A stretch of 64,000 nucleotides of DNA, taken from the NCBI GenBank assembly GCA_028583605.1, contig CM053337.1, positions 23,412,764-23,476,763 on the forward strand, given 5' to 3'. Under the pieces are notes generated by a model that was not told where the DNA came from, did not search any database, and was given only the letters and a program-made list of their open reading frames with translations. Made by a program: the position numbers and the translations under genes. Below are positions 45,297-56,975 of this stretch, piece by piece (positions within the stretch are counted from its first letter, which is position 1; every line of letters begins with the position of its first letter). The stretch comes from Dastarcus helophoroides (Eukaryota > Arthropoda > Insecta > Coleoptera > Bothrideridae).

Positions 45297-46132
45297 GGTC
45301 GGATGTACCATGTACGTGGTATTGTGCAAGAATTACAATCCTCTTCATACTTATTTTATCCCTCGTTATCTATCAGTTTTACTCAGCTAGTTTAGTTTCA
45401 ACTCTCTTGATGAAACCATCAACACAGATCAAAACCACGTTGGATCTTTTAAATTCTCAGCTGGAAGTTGGATGCGAAGATATCCTATACAACAGGGATT
45501 TTTTCAAGTTTACCAACGATACGATTATCAAGCAACTTTACGAAAAGAAAATTTTAGGTAAATTCAACAGCAGTAATTTTCTGTCACCCGAAGAAGGTTT
45601 AAAGAAGACGGCTGCTGGGAAATACGCTTTCCACGTTGAAGTAGCTACGGCTTATCCGATTATTGAGCACACATTTTCCGATAAAGCCATATGTGACTTG
45701 CGCGAACTACAAATGATGAAAACTCAACCGATGCACCTCAACTTTCAGAAGCACACAAATTTGAAAGATATGCTCGATGTGTGGTAATTTTTTTGAGCAC
45801 TGATAGGTGGCAATGTTGTTTAAATTTGGTATTTTAGTGTTCATCGTATGGCAGAAAATGGCATGTGGAGGAGGGAATTAGTTCATTGGCATCCTAGAAA
45901 ACCTTCCTGTATACATTCAGCTAAGACGTTAACGATCACCGTCGGTCTGGACGATTTATATCCTTCGTTCTCTATTATTATTATTGGTATAATTGGTAGT
46001 TTATCGTTTCTACTTCTTGAAATTTATTTGAAACGGAAAGAGTTGAGACAATCGAAGAAGAAAGTCAAAAGAATCAAAAATAAAAGAATTTATTTAAGCC
46101 CACTTTATGCAAAGTACCCGTTTGTCAATTAA
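45297..46132 (+). CDS. ionotropic receptor copy C, exons 6-7
   Basis: Exons 45297-45783 and 45838-46132 (TAA). They encode CTWYCARITILFILILSLVI, M3 with YQFYSASLVSTLL, the S2 lobe (EVGCEDILYNRDFFKFTND, AGKYAFHVEVATAYPIIEHT), then KPSCIHSAKTLTITVG and M4 (SIIIIGIIGSLSFLLLEIYL). Exon 6 is 487 nt, as in copy B. The splice acceptor at 45296 is close to the mariner but undamaged. ATTAAA overlaps the stop codon. The final exon is 3 nt longer than in B. Confidence 0.92.
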
Positions 46133-47368
46133 ATTTGTTTATAATATCAGGATCGATCAAGGGCATTTTTCTTAATTGTAATAACATATTATTAGGTAAC
46201 ACTTAAGTATGATTTTCGTTGTGATATTTCGTGCAAATATATCTTAAAAGTTAAAGTATTTTATTGAAGCCGAACTTATTATTGATCTATGTTGGGGGTT
46301 TCCAAACTTTCCAGCCTTAGGCCATATTGATTGCTCCAGTAAGTTCCTAGGGTCAAAATCATTTTAATTTTCCGGACATCTGTTGGCCAAAAACGGAAAT
46401 AGGTAGCATCCCAGATACTCTATCCATAGGCTAACCCGTTGATTGAATATATGTATTCAATCAACGGCTAACCGAAGGCGCTAGTGGTACTTTCGAAAGC
46501 GCAGTCACTGTTGCCAGATTAGTAGAATTGTAGTAGATTTGATAAAATGTTTGGCTTCCAATACAAGATTTAGCAGAAGAATATTTGTCTAGTGGAAAAA
46601 AATTGGTAGAATTAAATAAAACCGATTTGTTATTATTATTTTGTGTTTTTTTATCACAGCAAAAATTGATATACATCCAAAACTTCTATTAGAGGTGTGT
46701 TCAGAATATGGATTAGACGGAATATTCGTAGGAGTCTGTGATCCATGAAGCTTGTTAGCATAACAACGGCTAAACAAACTACTGGTTCAACCGCCCAGGA
46801 TGCTGAAAAGCAAAACAAGGTCCGGTCGTAGCAAATATTTATAGAAACATCGTGGGATTTTCATTATCTATTGTTTTATTTATTGTTAATATAGTTTAAT
46901 AGTGACTAATATTGAGGAATTTTACTCAGTAAGGGTTAAAAATGTCAAGTATAACATACTGTTAACATTAGAGCATGTTGGCAACACGTGAAAGTGACGA
47001 GTGATGGTCTAGCGAAACCATAACAAAATCACTCAACGCGCCTAAAGAATCTTTCACTTAAGAAAAACGCATTTTAAGAATATTTATAGAAATTACCTTC
47101 CACCTTTAAGACGAAACCTTGGCAAAAAAGTGTAAATTTAGAGAAAAACAAAATTTATAAAACAATTTCATATATTTTTTTTCAATATCACCTTTCATTT
47201 CTTAATTTTGATACAAATTTCGAAGGTTCAAGCTTTACCCAGAACTTCAAAAGTTCTACAAAAGTTTAAATTTCGATTTAGATGCTCCTTTCGTTCGTAT
47301 TTCCTATTTGAATTTAAAATTTTTTGTTCAGAGTAGATAATTTTTGAAACCAAAAAAATTAAAGTCAA
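46133..47368. other. intergenic DNA after receptor C
   Basis: First ~130 bp match the 3' flank of receptor B. At 46290-46350, GGGGGTTTCCAAACTTTCC resembles a hAT end. A palindrome lies at 46436-46467. No gene seen. Confidence 0.5.
46436..46467. repeat. perfect hairpin, 14-bp arms
   Basis: CCGTTGATTGAATA pairs with TATTCAATCAACGG across TATG. Confidence 0.85.
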
Positions 47369-49012
47369 ATGAAACCTATTAGAAAAGAAAGATAATGCAA
47401 TAAAAATAAAAGATAAAATAAATTACGGTCGATTTGAGGTCGGGAAGGGGTAGGGGGTGAGATTTTAAGGGTAAAAAACGGTTTATCTCGATTTCTGGCA
47501 AAACTACAAATCCTATGGAAAAAAGTTAAATAGTAAAGTTGTAGGTAATAAGAAGATCTACAACTTTTGTATCTACACTTTTTTAACATAATCTCAAAAT
47601 TCACGTGAAAAATTCAAAAAACCAGGTTTATGGTTTTTTATTTTTATCTTTTACAAAAAAAAATTTTTTTTACGAAATTTGGTGAAAACTTACCTTTTTA
47701 TATCCCAAAGACACTGTAATTTTTTGGATTTAAAACATTTATTTTTTCACTTTATTTTGACTTAATATCGAAAAAGCATCCTAATTTTTAATCGAAAAAT
47801 CTCACGTTAAAATTTTAACTTTTTCAAAAACTCGGTGGGCTTTTTGTTCGTTAAAATGTTTACTTTTTGATGGTGTAAAAAAATATACATTACTATTGTA
47901 AATCTTCTAATAAAATTCAAAAAAACGAAAAGTACTCCAATTCGAAAATTTTTTTTATCTTTATGTACAATTTTGAGCTATTTGTTAAAATGTATACCTT
48001 AATTACTCGAAAAACGTAACATTTCATTTCACATTGATAAACAAAAAAATTACAAATTGTAAAAACATAAAGATTGGGGATTGGGGATTTAATCTAAAAA
48101 ATATAATTGTAGCTATTGTGTTCAGTAAAAAAAGTTTATTTCTTAAATTCTCATCACATTTATGTCATAGAAAATTAATCTTTTTATTTATCAAAACATT
48201 GTCTTCAATTTTAATCACTTATCCATCAGTTTTTGTCTCTTTGATGGTATTTCTTCATCGTTAGATTCAGCAGACCTTTCCGATTCTACTAGATCTTCGA
48301 AGTCTTCAAGACCATCATCGTCTTCGTCTCCAACATCATTTCTAGTTTGCACTGGTTCTTCATCCACAATTTCATCTAGATCATTAACTTCCTCGTAGGT
48401 TTCTTCTACCACATTGGCGCATTTTTCAGAACCATGACAATTTGAACATAAATTTGTGCATTTTAAACCATGTTTTTGGCAGCCACATTTTAAACTATTG
48501 CATCCAGTTTTACAGCTGCAGCAAATAGTTTTCAGCAATATGTCTGGAATTAATTCTTTTTCTGTAAATTTGGGCATAATGCCCCGTAGATGTTGCTTCC
48601 AGCCCCAATCTGTTGCTGTCAGTTCGTTACCCAGCCAAGTTTGAAGCTGATAATATGCCCTGTAACAATGTTGTTCTGCTGCACCTTCTGTGGATGGGAG
48701 ATTTGCCAATATAAAAGACGATTTAATTTTTGCTAATTGATATTTTTGAAATCTTAATTGATTTAGTGTAATATTATCATTTTTAGATTTATAAATAGAT
48801 TTCATTAATTGTAATCCATTTTTTTTATATCTTCTTTGTTTGCATCTTTTTTAAAAAAAATATTAGCCAAATTTGATAAATTTTTATCGCCTATTAATGA
48901 ATTCACGATACTTTTCTTTCCTTTTCCGGCAAATCCTGATGTTGTATCGCAACCAGAAAAACAATGCAGAAATGCAACGATGTTTTTGACGGATTCATAT
49001 TTGAAACTATTA

Positions 49013-49659
49013 AGGCGCGTACTGACTTGAATGTGCATGCGTTGAGTCCAAGCGCATACACAAGCATATGCATGTGTACCAACTCAGACCATTTGTAGAC
49101 ATTTATTGCCCCGCACGCATGTGTGTTGTTTCACTCCTTTCCGGTCATTCGTGCATGTCTTCTCAAAAATAATAGTTATTTTTTGTTTTACATTATTTAC
49201 CTACCGATTTAACTTATCGGCCATTTCATCCCAAGCATCTACCTTTTTATTTTTAGAGGAATGGAAGGAATGTTTTTCATCCCCCAAAATGGGATGTTGA
49301 TCGTACAAATCAATTAATTGTAAGCATTCTTCATTAGACTACTCCATTCTGTCTTTATTGAAATCGTTATTTGTCAAAAACTCTTCACAGTAAGGAACAC
49401 TGTTCATTCTGGTGAATGCGTTAGACTACTGTAGATTTGCAGATTAACAAAAATCCGTCCATACTGAGCACACATGCACGATATATTTCTTTTGAGAGGA
49501 GCCAGAGACCGACAGCCGTCGGCTCAGGCCATGCGCGTTCGCGGTCGCTCGCGAGAAGTTAAACATGCTCCGAGTCATTGTGAATGGCACGTCCACATTT
49601 GAATGCAAATGTGCATTTGCTTCGACTCAGCGCATGCACATTCAAATCAGTACGCGCCT
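49013..49659. mobile_element. PIF/Harbinger-like insert
   Basis: Ends AGGCGCGTACTGA...TCAGTACGCGCCT with inverted repeats of about 40 bp, flanked on both sides by TTA (49010-49012, 49660-49662). Three-base TTA/TAA duplications are typical of PIF/Harbinger. The host frame reads on correctly (FFTS to NSFKYESV) if the insert and one TTA are removed. Contains a MADF-like gene piece. Confidence 0.8.
49201..49346 (-). pseudogene. MADF/Myb-like domain fragment
   Basis: Minus strand reads NEECLQLIDLYDQHPILGD, then KNKKVDAWDEMADKLN and a stop. The pattern matches the first half of MADF domains, which accompany the transposase gene in PIF/Harbinger elements. A TAG precedes it. No transposase remains. 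Confidence 0.6.
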
Positions 49660-50703
49660 TTAGACGTGAAAAAAAGATCTTTTATATATCCAGAACCTGG
49701 CTTTAGAAAATAAATGTCATGATTATTAGAATTTAGTTGATTCAAAAGGACCAAAAGATCAATATCTTGACCCACAACAATCTCTGGCAATTTCTATCGA
49801 GGTCTTAATTATGTCAGCATCAGCATCTTCTTTTGCTTGTTTACAGGAAAATCCTTGTGACTGTAATATTTTCATTAGCGATGTTATTATTTTGTCTTTG
49901 CTTTTCTCGTTAGATACAATTTTTTTGCAAAAATGGTATTTTTGTATGGTTTTGATAACTGAACTCTGAAATATTTTCTGAGGTCTTTCTACGACTGCGT
50001 TCTCCTCTTTTAGTTAACTTATTTGGTTGTTAATTATAGTAGTATATTTCGATTTACAACTTTTTGTTTATCAATATAAAATGGAATCTTACGTTTTTCG
50101 AGTAATTAAAGTATACATTTTAACAAATAGCTCAAAATTGTACATAAAGATTAAAAAAAAATTTCGAATTGGAGTACTTTTCGTTTTTTTGAATTTTCTT
50201 AGAAGATTTACCATAATAATGTATATTTTTTTTTACACCATCAGAAAGTAGACATTTTAACGAACCATAAGCTTACCGAGTTTTTTGAAAAACCTAAAAT
50301 TTTAACGTGAGATTTTTCGATTGAAAATTAGATTGCTTTTTCGATATTGAGTCAAAATAAAGTGAAAAAATAAATATTTTAAATCAAAAAAATTACAGTG
50401 TCTTTGAAAGAAAATTATTTTTTGTAAAAGATAAAAATAAAAAACCATAAACCTGGTTTTTTGAAATTTTCACGTGAATTTTGAGATTATGTTAAAAAAG
50501 TATAGAAAAAAAAGTGATAGATCTTCTTATTACCTACAACTTTGCCATTTAACTTTTTTTTCATAGGATTTGTAGTTTTGCCAGAAATCGAGATAAACCG
50601 TTTTTTACCCTTAAAAACTCATCCCCTACCCCTTTCCGACCTCAGATCGCCCGATCCCTTTCATTTTTGCTACATTATCTTTCTTTTTTAATAGGTTTCA
50701 TCC

Positions 50704-51890
50704 TACTATATTTTTTTTACTTTTTATCGTTTTTGAAGGCTTCTACCCTGGTCTATTTGTATTAGAATGTGATTTTTTATGTTGGAGTTTTGTCCAAAAT
50801 GCTATCTTGTTTTTCTTAAAGTTACGTGGTTAAACTTTCTATATTTATCTTCAACAAATATTTAAATCGAAAGGTATTTCAGAAAAAAACTACAATTTTG
50901 CAATAAGTCGAAATTCAAGGTATAAAAAACTAAAAATTGTGAGCCAAGAATGGTAAAATAGTTACAATTTATATAAAAAAATGGACAGATAACGATTAAA
51001 ATTAAAGAATACAAAGTAATAATTTTGAGTTTTTATTCGAATTATTCAGAAAAAACCAACCAAATTTTATAATCTAAATTTCTATATTAATCTCGAATTT
51101 TCAACACAAAAGACGAAGTTTGTAGAAGTCCTAAAATTTCCACAAAAAAGTTGAGTTTCAGGAATAAAGTGAACATTCGAGAGGAAAAGTCGATATAAGA
51201 CTTTAAACTTGAATATTTGATTTTGTATTGAAATCGAAGATTTTGTTCCAAACTTATAATTTCATATAAATTCAAAATTTTATCGTTAAAGTTGGAAATT
51301 GCAAAAACTCAACATTTTGAATTTAAAATTTAAATTTTTTCTTAAATAAAAAAGCAAACATTTTGTGATTTATTTTGACATGTTGAGAAAAATGCTGAAT
51401 ATTTCAACCAAACACATTAATCCAAGTCGCCTTATGCAAGCTCCTGCAGATTCAATTAAAACAACAAATTCCCAAAAAAATGGAATTTTTGATAAAATTC
51501 TGACATGAGAAAAAAATACAGATTTTTTCTAGAATGGGAATTTCAGGAAAAAATTCTAAATTTAAAGAAAAAAACCGACATTGTAACATCTATTTGTAGA
51601 ATTTCTGAGTTTAAAATTTCTAAATTTAACTCAAAAATTTGATGAAGTGGCTTCAACTTGAAATATCAAGTGTTTTTAATATACTTTTAGCTTTAAAGAT
51701 TTTTTCTCGAATTTGAACTTGCATACAGGAAATTTCAATTTTTTTCGGAAATTTCAATTTTTCTTGATATTTCCATTTTTTCATGATTAAAGTAGAAATT
51801 TTGAGCCGGAAGTCGTCGAAAGAGAAAGAGAAGAAGGCAGATCGAAAAAAGAAAAACACATAGATCAAAACTCATAAGGAGTAAATTAAA
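50704..51890. other. AT-rich intergenic DNA
   Basis: Low-complexity sequence, no coding or RNA signal seen. Confidence 0.6.
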
Positions 51891-51892
51891 GG

Positions 51893-52020
51893 GGTATATA
51901 AACAAGATGGGCAGTATTCCATAGTTCAGTTAAGTTGATTGCACCCAAAAAGTGGACCAGGAATCTTTTCATATATTAAACCAGTTTTGGGTTAGTTACT
52001 AAATTTTGATGTAAGTATTT
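51893..52020 (+). promoter_or_regulatory. core-promoter-like sequence with possible first exon
   Basis: GGTATATAAAC at 51893 is followed 34 bp later by an arthropod-type initiator TCAGT (51926-51930) and, near 52012, by a donor-like GTAAGT. Spacing is right for a TATA/Inr promoter. No coding exon was recognised downstream, so this could be chance in AT-rich DNA, or the start of a gene or transposon transcript. Confidence 0.35.
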
Positions 52021-53542
52021 TTAACACGTTTTTATTAGCTCGCTTTCTTGTCTGTTTGTTTGTTTAGGCTTCAATTGTTAGTTCAACTTTTGTTGAAAGA
52101 ATTTGAAGTAAAAATAGAAGTTTCGAGATAATGTCGAAATTTAAAAAAATGTGAAATGAAATTGCTCAGATTGCTGTTTAAATGATAAAACAGATAAGCT
52201 TGAAATTATGAGAAAAAGTTAAACTTTAAACAAATCAAAAAAAAAATATGTCGAAAAGTTTAAATTTCTAGAACAAATCCAAATTTGAAGTCGATAATTT
52301 AGGAAGCAGGCACTAAAATTGTAAACCCCAGGTTAAAAAAAAATTAAAAATCTCAAAATTCACAGTAAAAAAATCTCAAATTGGAGTATGACCAAATTTA
52401 TTAAAAAATTGGTAGAAGTTTTGAATAAAACATTGAATTTTCAATTTGACCAAATTTCAAAAAAGACTTTTGAATTGTTGTAATGATAAATGTCCACGTT
52501 TAGGTTGTTTGGATATTCGTTAGAATTATATATTTTTTTATTTGGAAACCATGATAATATATAAGTAAGGTATTCCGACGCGAGGCGAAATGTGGCACGT
52601 AATTGGGAGATTGGCGGCTTAGAGAGAGATAGACAGTAAGATGTTTAAGAACTGGCGTAACTCTATGCAAAGTATACGGCACCGTCCGACGTATGTCTGG
52701 AATATTGGCTGTAACTTTTTTAAAAAAAATTTTAGAAAAAAATATTTTTAATAAACTTTTTTTGCTTAATTACTTGCCACATTTTGGTGACCTTAATTTC
52801 TTTTTCCCTGCTTTTGTTTCATTGCTACGGTAACGAACTTTGAAATTTTAAATGACATCCGTATTTTTTGTTTGCTTTTTTACAATTGCATATCTTTCTG
52901 CTTTTGATGACCTCAAATCTTACAGGGTTTAGAAGTGAAAAAGTTCGAGAAAATATAATAATTTCATAATTTTATCGATTCTCATATAAAATAATTTAAT
53001 ACTGTTTTTAAACATTATTAAACAAATAAATAAATATTAAACAAATTAAAATGAAATTTTTGCCAGTATATCTACGTTCATTTTTGGTAACAATTTCATT
53101 TTCGTACTTAGATTCCTTTAAAAATAACATTAAAAAATGAATGTTAAAAATCAGTAAAATTATGATTTCTCCAAATTCTCCGAATCTGACCCCTATAAAT
53201 TTAATGTTACCGAACGCAGAAAGTTAAGATTTGTTCAACAGGGCAAATAAAACATGAAAGTGTCATTTGATAACACAAAAATTATTTACGAAAGCAATAA
53301 AATAATAGCTAAGAAAACAAAATCAAAGTCACTGAAAAGTGACAAATAATTAACAAAAAAAGTTTATCTGACACATTTTTCAATAAACATTTTTAAAAAA
53401 GAAAAGAAAAAATACACCAAACCCTGATAAACCAACTTCTGTCTATTAATATCATTTTTCTTTCTTAAATATATATACAAAAAGAATTTTATGTTTAAAT
53501 TACTTTGGGCTAAGATATTAATTTAATAGAAACTGATTAGGT
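52021..53542. other. AT-rich intergenic DNA
   Basis: No gene seen. A GC-richer patch at 52565-52700 (CGACGCGAGGC, CACCGTCCGACG) is unexplained and has no convincing frame. Confidence 0.5.
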
Positions 53543-53773
53543 TTAGTAAGAAATACGTACTCTCCACAGTTCATTGTTCATTTCTCTTAGAACAAAATCT
53601 GCACTAAAATGTTTTTAGGATACAAAATATCGAATTGACAACAGCCGGTCATTTCGCGGGATTTTTCACCTCCATACAACAACTTTGTTCTTAGGCACTC
53701 GAAACAACGACACTTTTTCATGACAGCTTTTATAACCACCGTTGGACATAGACACAAAACAAGTCTTGCCCAT
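53543..53773 (-). pseudogene. THAP-type zinc-finger domain, broken
   Basis: From an ATG at 53773 the minus strand reads MGKTCFVSMSNGGYKSCHEK, VSLFRVPKNK, VVVWR, stop, KIPRNDRLLSIRYFVS, stop, KHFSADFVLREMN. The first Cys, the GYKS and LFRVPK words, the Trp, IPRND and the KHFSADF His match the THAP C2CH finger, which binds DNA in P-element transposases and their domesticated relatives. A TGA and a TAA interrupt it; the expected Cys-Glu before KHF is Ser-stop. A donor-like GTACGT follows at about 53555, so it may be a decayed first exon. A Cys-rich frame overlapping on the same strand is its shadow. Confidence 0.65.
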
Positions 53774-54014
53774 TTTGTAATTAAAATATAAATATAGAAC
53801 CGAAAAATTGTGAAACAATTGCATAAAGTATCAATATTTGCATAAGAAAGCATTGCTTAATCTACTCAAGGCAGCCCTTTAATGTTTATCCTTCATATCG
53901 TATTCTCTTTTCAATCGTCTGCGGTTTTAGTGTCACTTATCGCAACATTGAGATATAGCGGGTTACATTACCGGTCTTATATTATAGCATATTGGAAACA
54001 AATTTGGAAATAAA
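53774..54014. other. spacer before the GA microsatellite
   Basis: No feature seen apart from the probable upstream region of the THAP remnant. Confidence 0.4.
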
Positions 54015-54488
54015 TTTAAAGACGAAAAAAAGAAGAGATGAACAGGGAAAAAGAAGACGAAGAGTAAAAGGAGGCAAAAAATGTAATAGGAAGATGAAGG
54101 GAAAAAAGAGGGAGAAAAGAAAAAGGAGAAGAAAAATAAAAGGGAAGGGTAGGAAGAGGATGAGGAAAAGAAGACGAAAAAAGAAGAGGAAAAGGAAAAG
54201 GACGAGAAAGATGAATAGGAATAGAAAGAGGAAGAGGGCGAGGAAGAGGATGAGGAAGAGGAATATGACGAGGAAGAGAAAGAGGAAGAGAAAGAGGAGA
54301 AGGAAAAGGAAGATAAACAGGAATAGAAAGAGGAAGTGAATGAGAAAAGGGAAGAGGAAAAGAAGAGGACAAGGAAAATGAACAGGAATAGAAATAAGAC
54401 GAGGAAGGGGAAGAGGACAAGGAAGAGGACGAGGGAGGGAAAGAGGATGAGGAAGAGGACGAGGAAGGGGAAGAGGACGAGGAAGAGA

Positions 54489-54558
<70 letters not shown>

Positions 54559-55033
54559 AAGGAAAGAGGAAGAGGAAGAGAAAGAGGAAGAGGAAAGAGG
54601 AAGAGGAAAGAGGAAGAGGAAGAGGAAGAGAAAGAGAAAGAGAAAGAGAAAGAGGAAGAGGAAGAGGAAGAGAAAGAAGAGAAAGAGAAAGAGGAAGAGA
54701 AAGAGGAAGAGAAAGAGGAAGAGAAAGAGGAGAGAGGAAAGAGAAAGAGGAAAGAGGAAAGAGAAAGAGAAGAGGAAGAGGAAGAGAAAGAGAAAGAGAA
54801 AGAGAAGAGAAGAGGAAAGAGAAAGAGAAAGAGAAAGAGAAAGAGAAAGAGAAAGGAAGGAAAGAGAAAGAGAAGAGGAGAGGAAGAGAAAGAAGGAAGA
54901 AGGAAGAGGAAGAGAAAGAGAAAGAGGAAAGAAGGGAAGAGAAAAGAGAAAGAGAAAGAGAAAGAGGAAGAGAAGAGAAAGAGGAAGAGGAAAGAGAAAG
55001 AGAAAGAGAAAGAGGAAGAGGAAAGGAAAGAGA

Positions 55034-55076
<43 letters not shown>

Positions 55077-56975
55077 GAAAGAGAAAGAGAAAGAGAAAGA
55101 GAAAGAGAAAGAGAAAGAGAAAGAGAAAGAGAAAGAGAAAGAGAAAGAGAAAGAGAAATGAGAAAGAGAAAGAGAAAGAGAAAGAGAAAGAGAAAGAGAA
55201 AGAGAAAGAGAAAGAGAAAGAGAAAGAGAAAGAGAAAGAGAAAGAGAAAGAGAAAGAGAAAGAGAAAGAGAAAGAGAAAGAGGAAAGAGAAAGAGAAAGA
55301 GAAAGAGAAAGAGAAAGAGAAAGAGAAAGAGAAAGAGAAAGAGAAAGAGAAAGAGAAAGAGAAAGAGAAAGAGAAAGAGAAAGAGAAAGAGAAAGAGAAA
55401 GAGAAAGAGAAAGAGAAAGAGAAAGAGAAAGAGAAAGAGAAAGAGAAAGAGGAAAGAGAAAGAGAAAGAGAAAGAGAAAGAGAAAGAGAAAGAGAAAGAG
55501 AAAGAGAAAGAGAAAGAGAAAGAGAAAGAAGAAGAAAAGAAAGAGGAAGAGAATAAGAAAAGAAAAAGTAAGAGAAAGATGAAAAGGAAGGGAAAAGGCA
55601 AAAGGAAGAGCAAGATGATGAGGAAGATAAACAGTAATAGAAAGGGGGAAAAAGGCGAGGAAAAGTAAGAGGGCGAGGAAAAGGAAGAAGAAGAGGAAGA
55701 GAAAGAGGAAGAGAAAGAGGGAGATGGAGAGGGAGAGAGAGAAAAAGAGAAAGAGGAAGAGGAAGAGGAAGAGGAGAGGAGGAAGAGAAAGAGGGAGAGG
55801 GAGGGGAAGAGGAAGAGAAAGAGAAAGAGAAAGAGAAAGAGAAAAGAAAGAGAAAGAGAAAGAAAAAGAGAAAGAGAAAGAGAAAGAGAAAGAAAAAGAA
55901 AAAGAAAAAGAAAAAGAGGAAGAGGAAGAGGAAGAGGAAGAGGAAGAGGAAGAGGAAGAGGAAGAGGAAGAGGAAGAGGAAGAGGAAGAGGAAGAGGAAG
56001 AGGAAGAGGAAGAGGAAGAGGAAGAGGAAGAGGAAGAGGAAGAGGAAGAGGAAGAGGAAGAGGAAGAGGAAGAGGAAGAGGAAGAGGAAGAGGAAGAGGA
56101 AGAGGAAGAATGAGACGAGGAAGATAAACAGGAGTAGAAAGAGGAACAGACAAAGGACAAGAAAGATCGACAGGAATAGAAAGAGGAAGAGAAAAAGGAA
56201 TAGGAGGAGGAAGAGGAAGAGGAAGAGGACGAGGAAGAGGACGAAAAAGAGGACGAGAAAAAGGAAGACGAAGAGGATGAGGACGAGGAAGAGGACGAGA
56301 AAAAGGAAGACGAAGAGGAAGACCAAGATGAAGAATGAGAAGAGGAAGATAAACTGGAGTAGAAAGAGGAAGAGAAAAAGGACAAGAAAGATGGACAGGA
56401 ATAGAAAGAGGAAGAGGACCAGGAAGAGGACGAGAAAGAGGACGAGATAGAGGACGAGAAAGAGGACGAACAAGAGAACAAGGAAGAGGACGAGAAAGAG
56501 CAAAAGGAAGAGGAAAGAGAAAGAGAAAGAGAAAAAGAAAGAGGAAGAAGAAGATGAGATGAAGAGGAAAAGGAAGAGGAAGATGAACAGGAATAGTAAG
56601 AATAAGATGAAAAGGAAAAGGAATATGAAAAAGAAAGAGGAATAAAACGAAAAGGAAGAAGGAGAGAAAGTTAAGAGAGAGAGAGAGAAGAGAAGGAAGA
56701 TAAGGAAGAGAAGGAGAAAGAAGAGAAGGAGAAGAAAAGTGAAGGGAAAGAGAGAGAAGAAGAGGAATTCAAGGGGAAGAGGAAGGGGAATCCAAGCAGG
56801 AAGAGGGAGCTGCATATAAAGAAGAGAACGGGTAAGAAAAAGAGGAGAAAGATGAGCCATGAGAGGAGTAGTAGGAAAGGGAGAGGATGTGGATGACAAG
56901 GAGAAAGAGAAAGGGTAAAGAGGAAGAAAGAAAACGAAAGAGAAATGGAGAAGCGCAAGAGAGAAAGAGAGTCGA
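54015..56975 (+). repeat. 3-kb purine (GA-rich) microsatellite
   Basis: The plus strand is almost entirely A and G. Blocks: mixed AGGAAG (54015-54480), GAGGAC (54480-54558), mixed (54560-55040), near-perfect GAGAAA hexamers (55040-55520), mixed (55520-55915), a near-perfect GAGGAA array (55918-56108), mixed with GAC (56110-56975). Long Ser/Leu/Phe and Arg/Glu/Lys frames on both strands arise from the repeat and are not genes. Such mirror purine tracts can form triplex DNA. Confidence 0.97.

Larger units (their letters stand above)
48215..50016 (-). pseudogene. uncharacterised TE-linked protein with GQDIDLLVLL, HCFSGCDTTS and CXC motifs
   Basis: Minus-strand reading, in order: a helical N-terminal part (KIVSNEKSKDKIITSLMKIL), GQDIDLLVLLNQLN and IYFLKPGSGYIKDLF, then (49036-48805) AFLHCFSGCDTTSGFAGKGK, then (48805-48215) TWLGNELTATDWGW and a cysteine-rich segment (CCSCKTGC, LKCGCQKHGLKC, CSNCHG) like the tesmin/TSO1 CXC DNA-binding fold, and an acidic tail with a terminal KRQKLMDK. 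Frameshifts near 49780 and 48805 and a 647-bp insert break it. Proteins with this motif order are multi-copy and unnamed in several animals, as I recall; function unknown. Location between long inverted repeats suggests a transposon gene. Confidence 0.65.
47369..50703 (-). mobile_element. long-inverted-repeat element coding a CXC-type protein
   Basis: Arms of about 650-690 bp face each other: 47369-~48060 and ~50040-50703. Matching landmarks: GAAACCTATTA at 47370 and TAATAGGTTTC near 50690; GGGTAAAAAACGGTTTATCTC and its inverse at 50593; AAACCAGGTTTATGG-type sequence and its inverse at 50450. The 2-kb interior holds one broken minus-strand gene. Arms match well but not perfectly, so the element is not very recent. 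No known transposase motif recognised. Target duplication not resolved. Confidence 0.7.

Noticed and set aside
46290..46350. hAT left end (GGGGGTTTCCAAACTTTCC)
   Set aside because: No matching right end or target duplication found, so not listed as an element.
53587..53853. Small cysteine-rich protein on the minus strand
   Set aside because: It is an out-of-frame shadow of the THAP remnant.
53963..56958. Very long Ser/Leu/Phe-rich and Arg/Glu/Lys-rich open frames on both strands
   Set aside because: They follow from a purine-only hexamer repeat without stop codons; there is no codon structure or homology.
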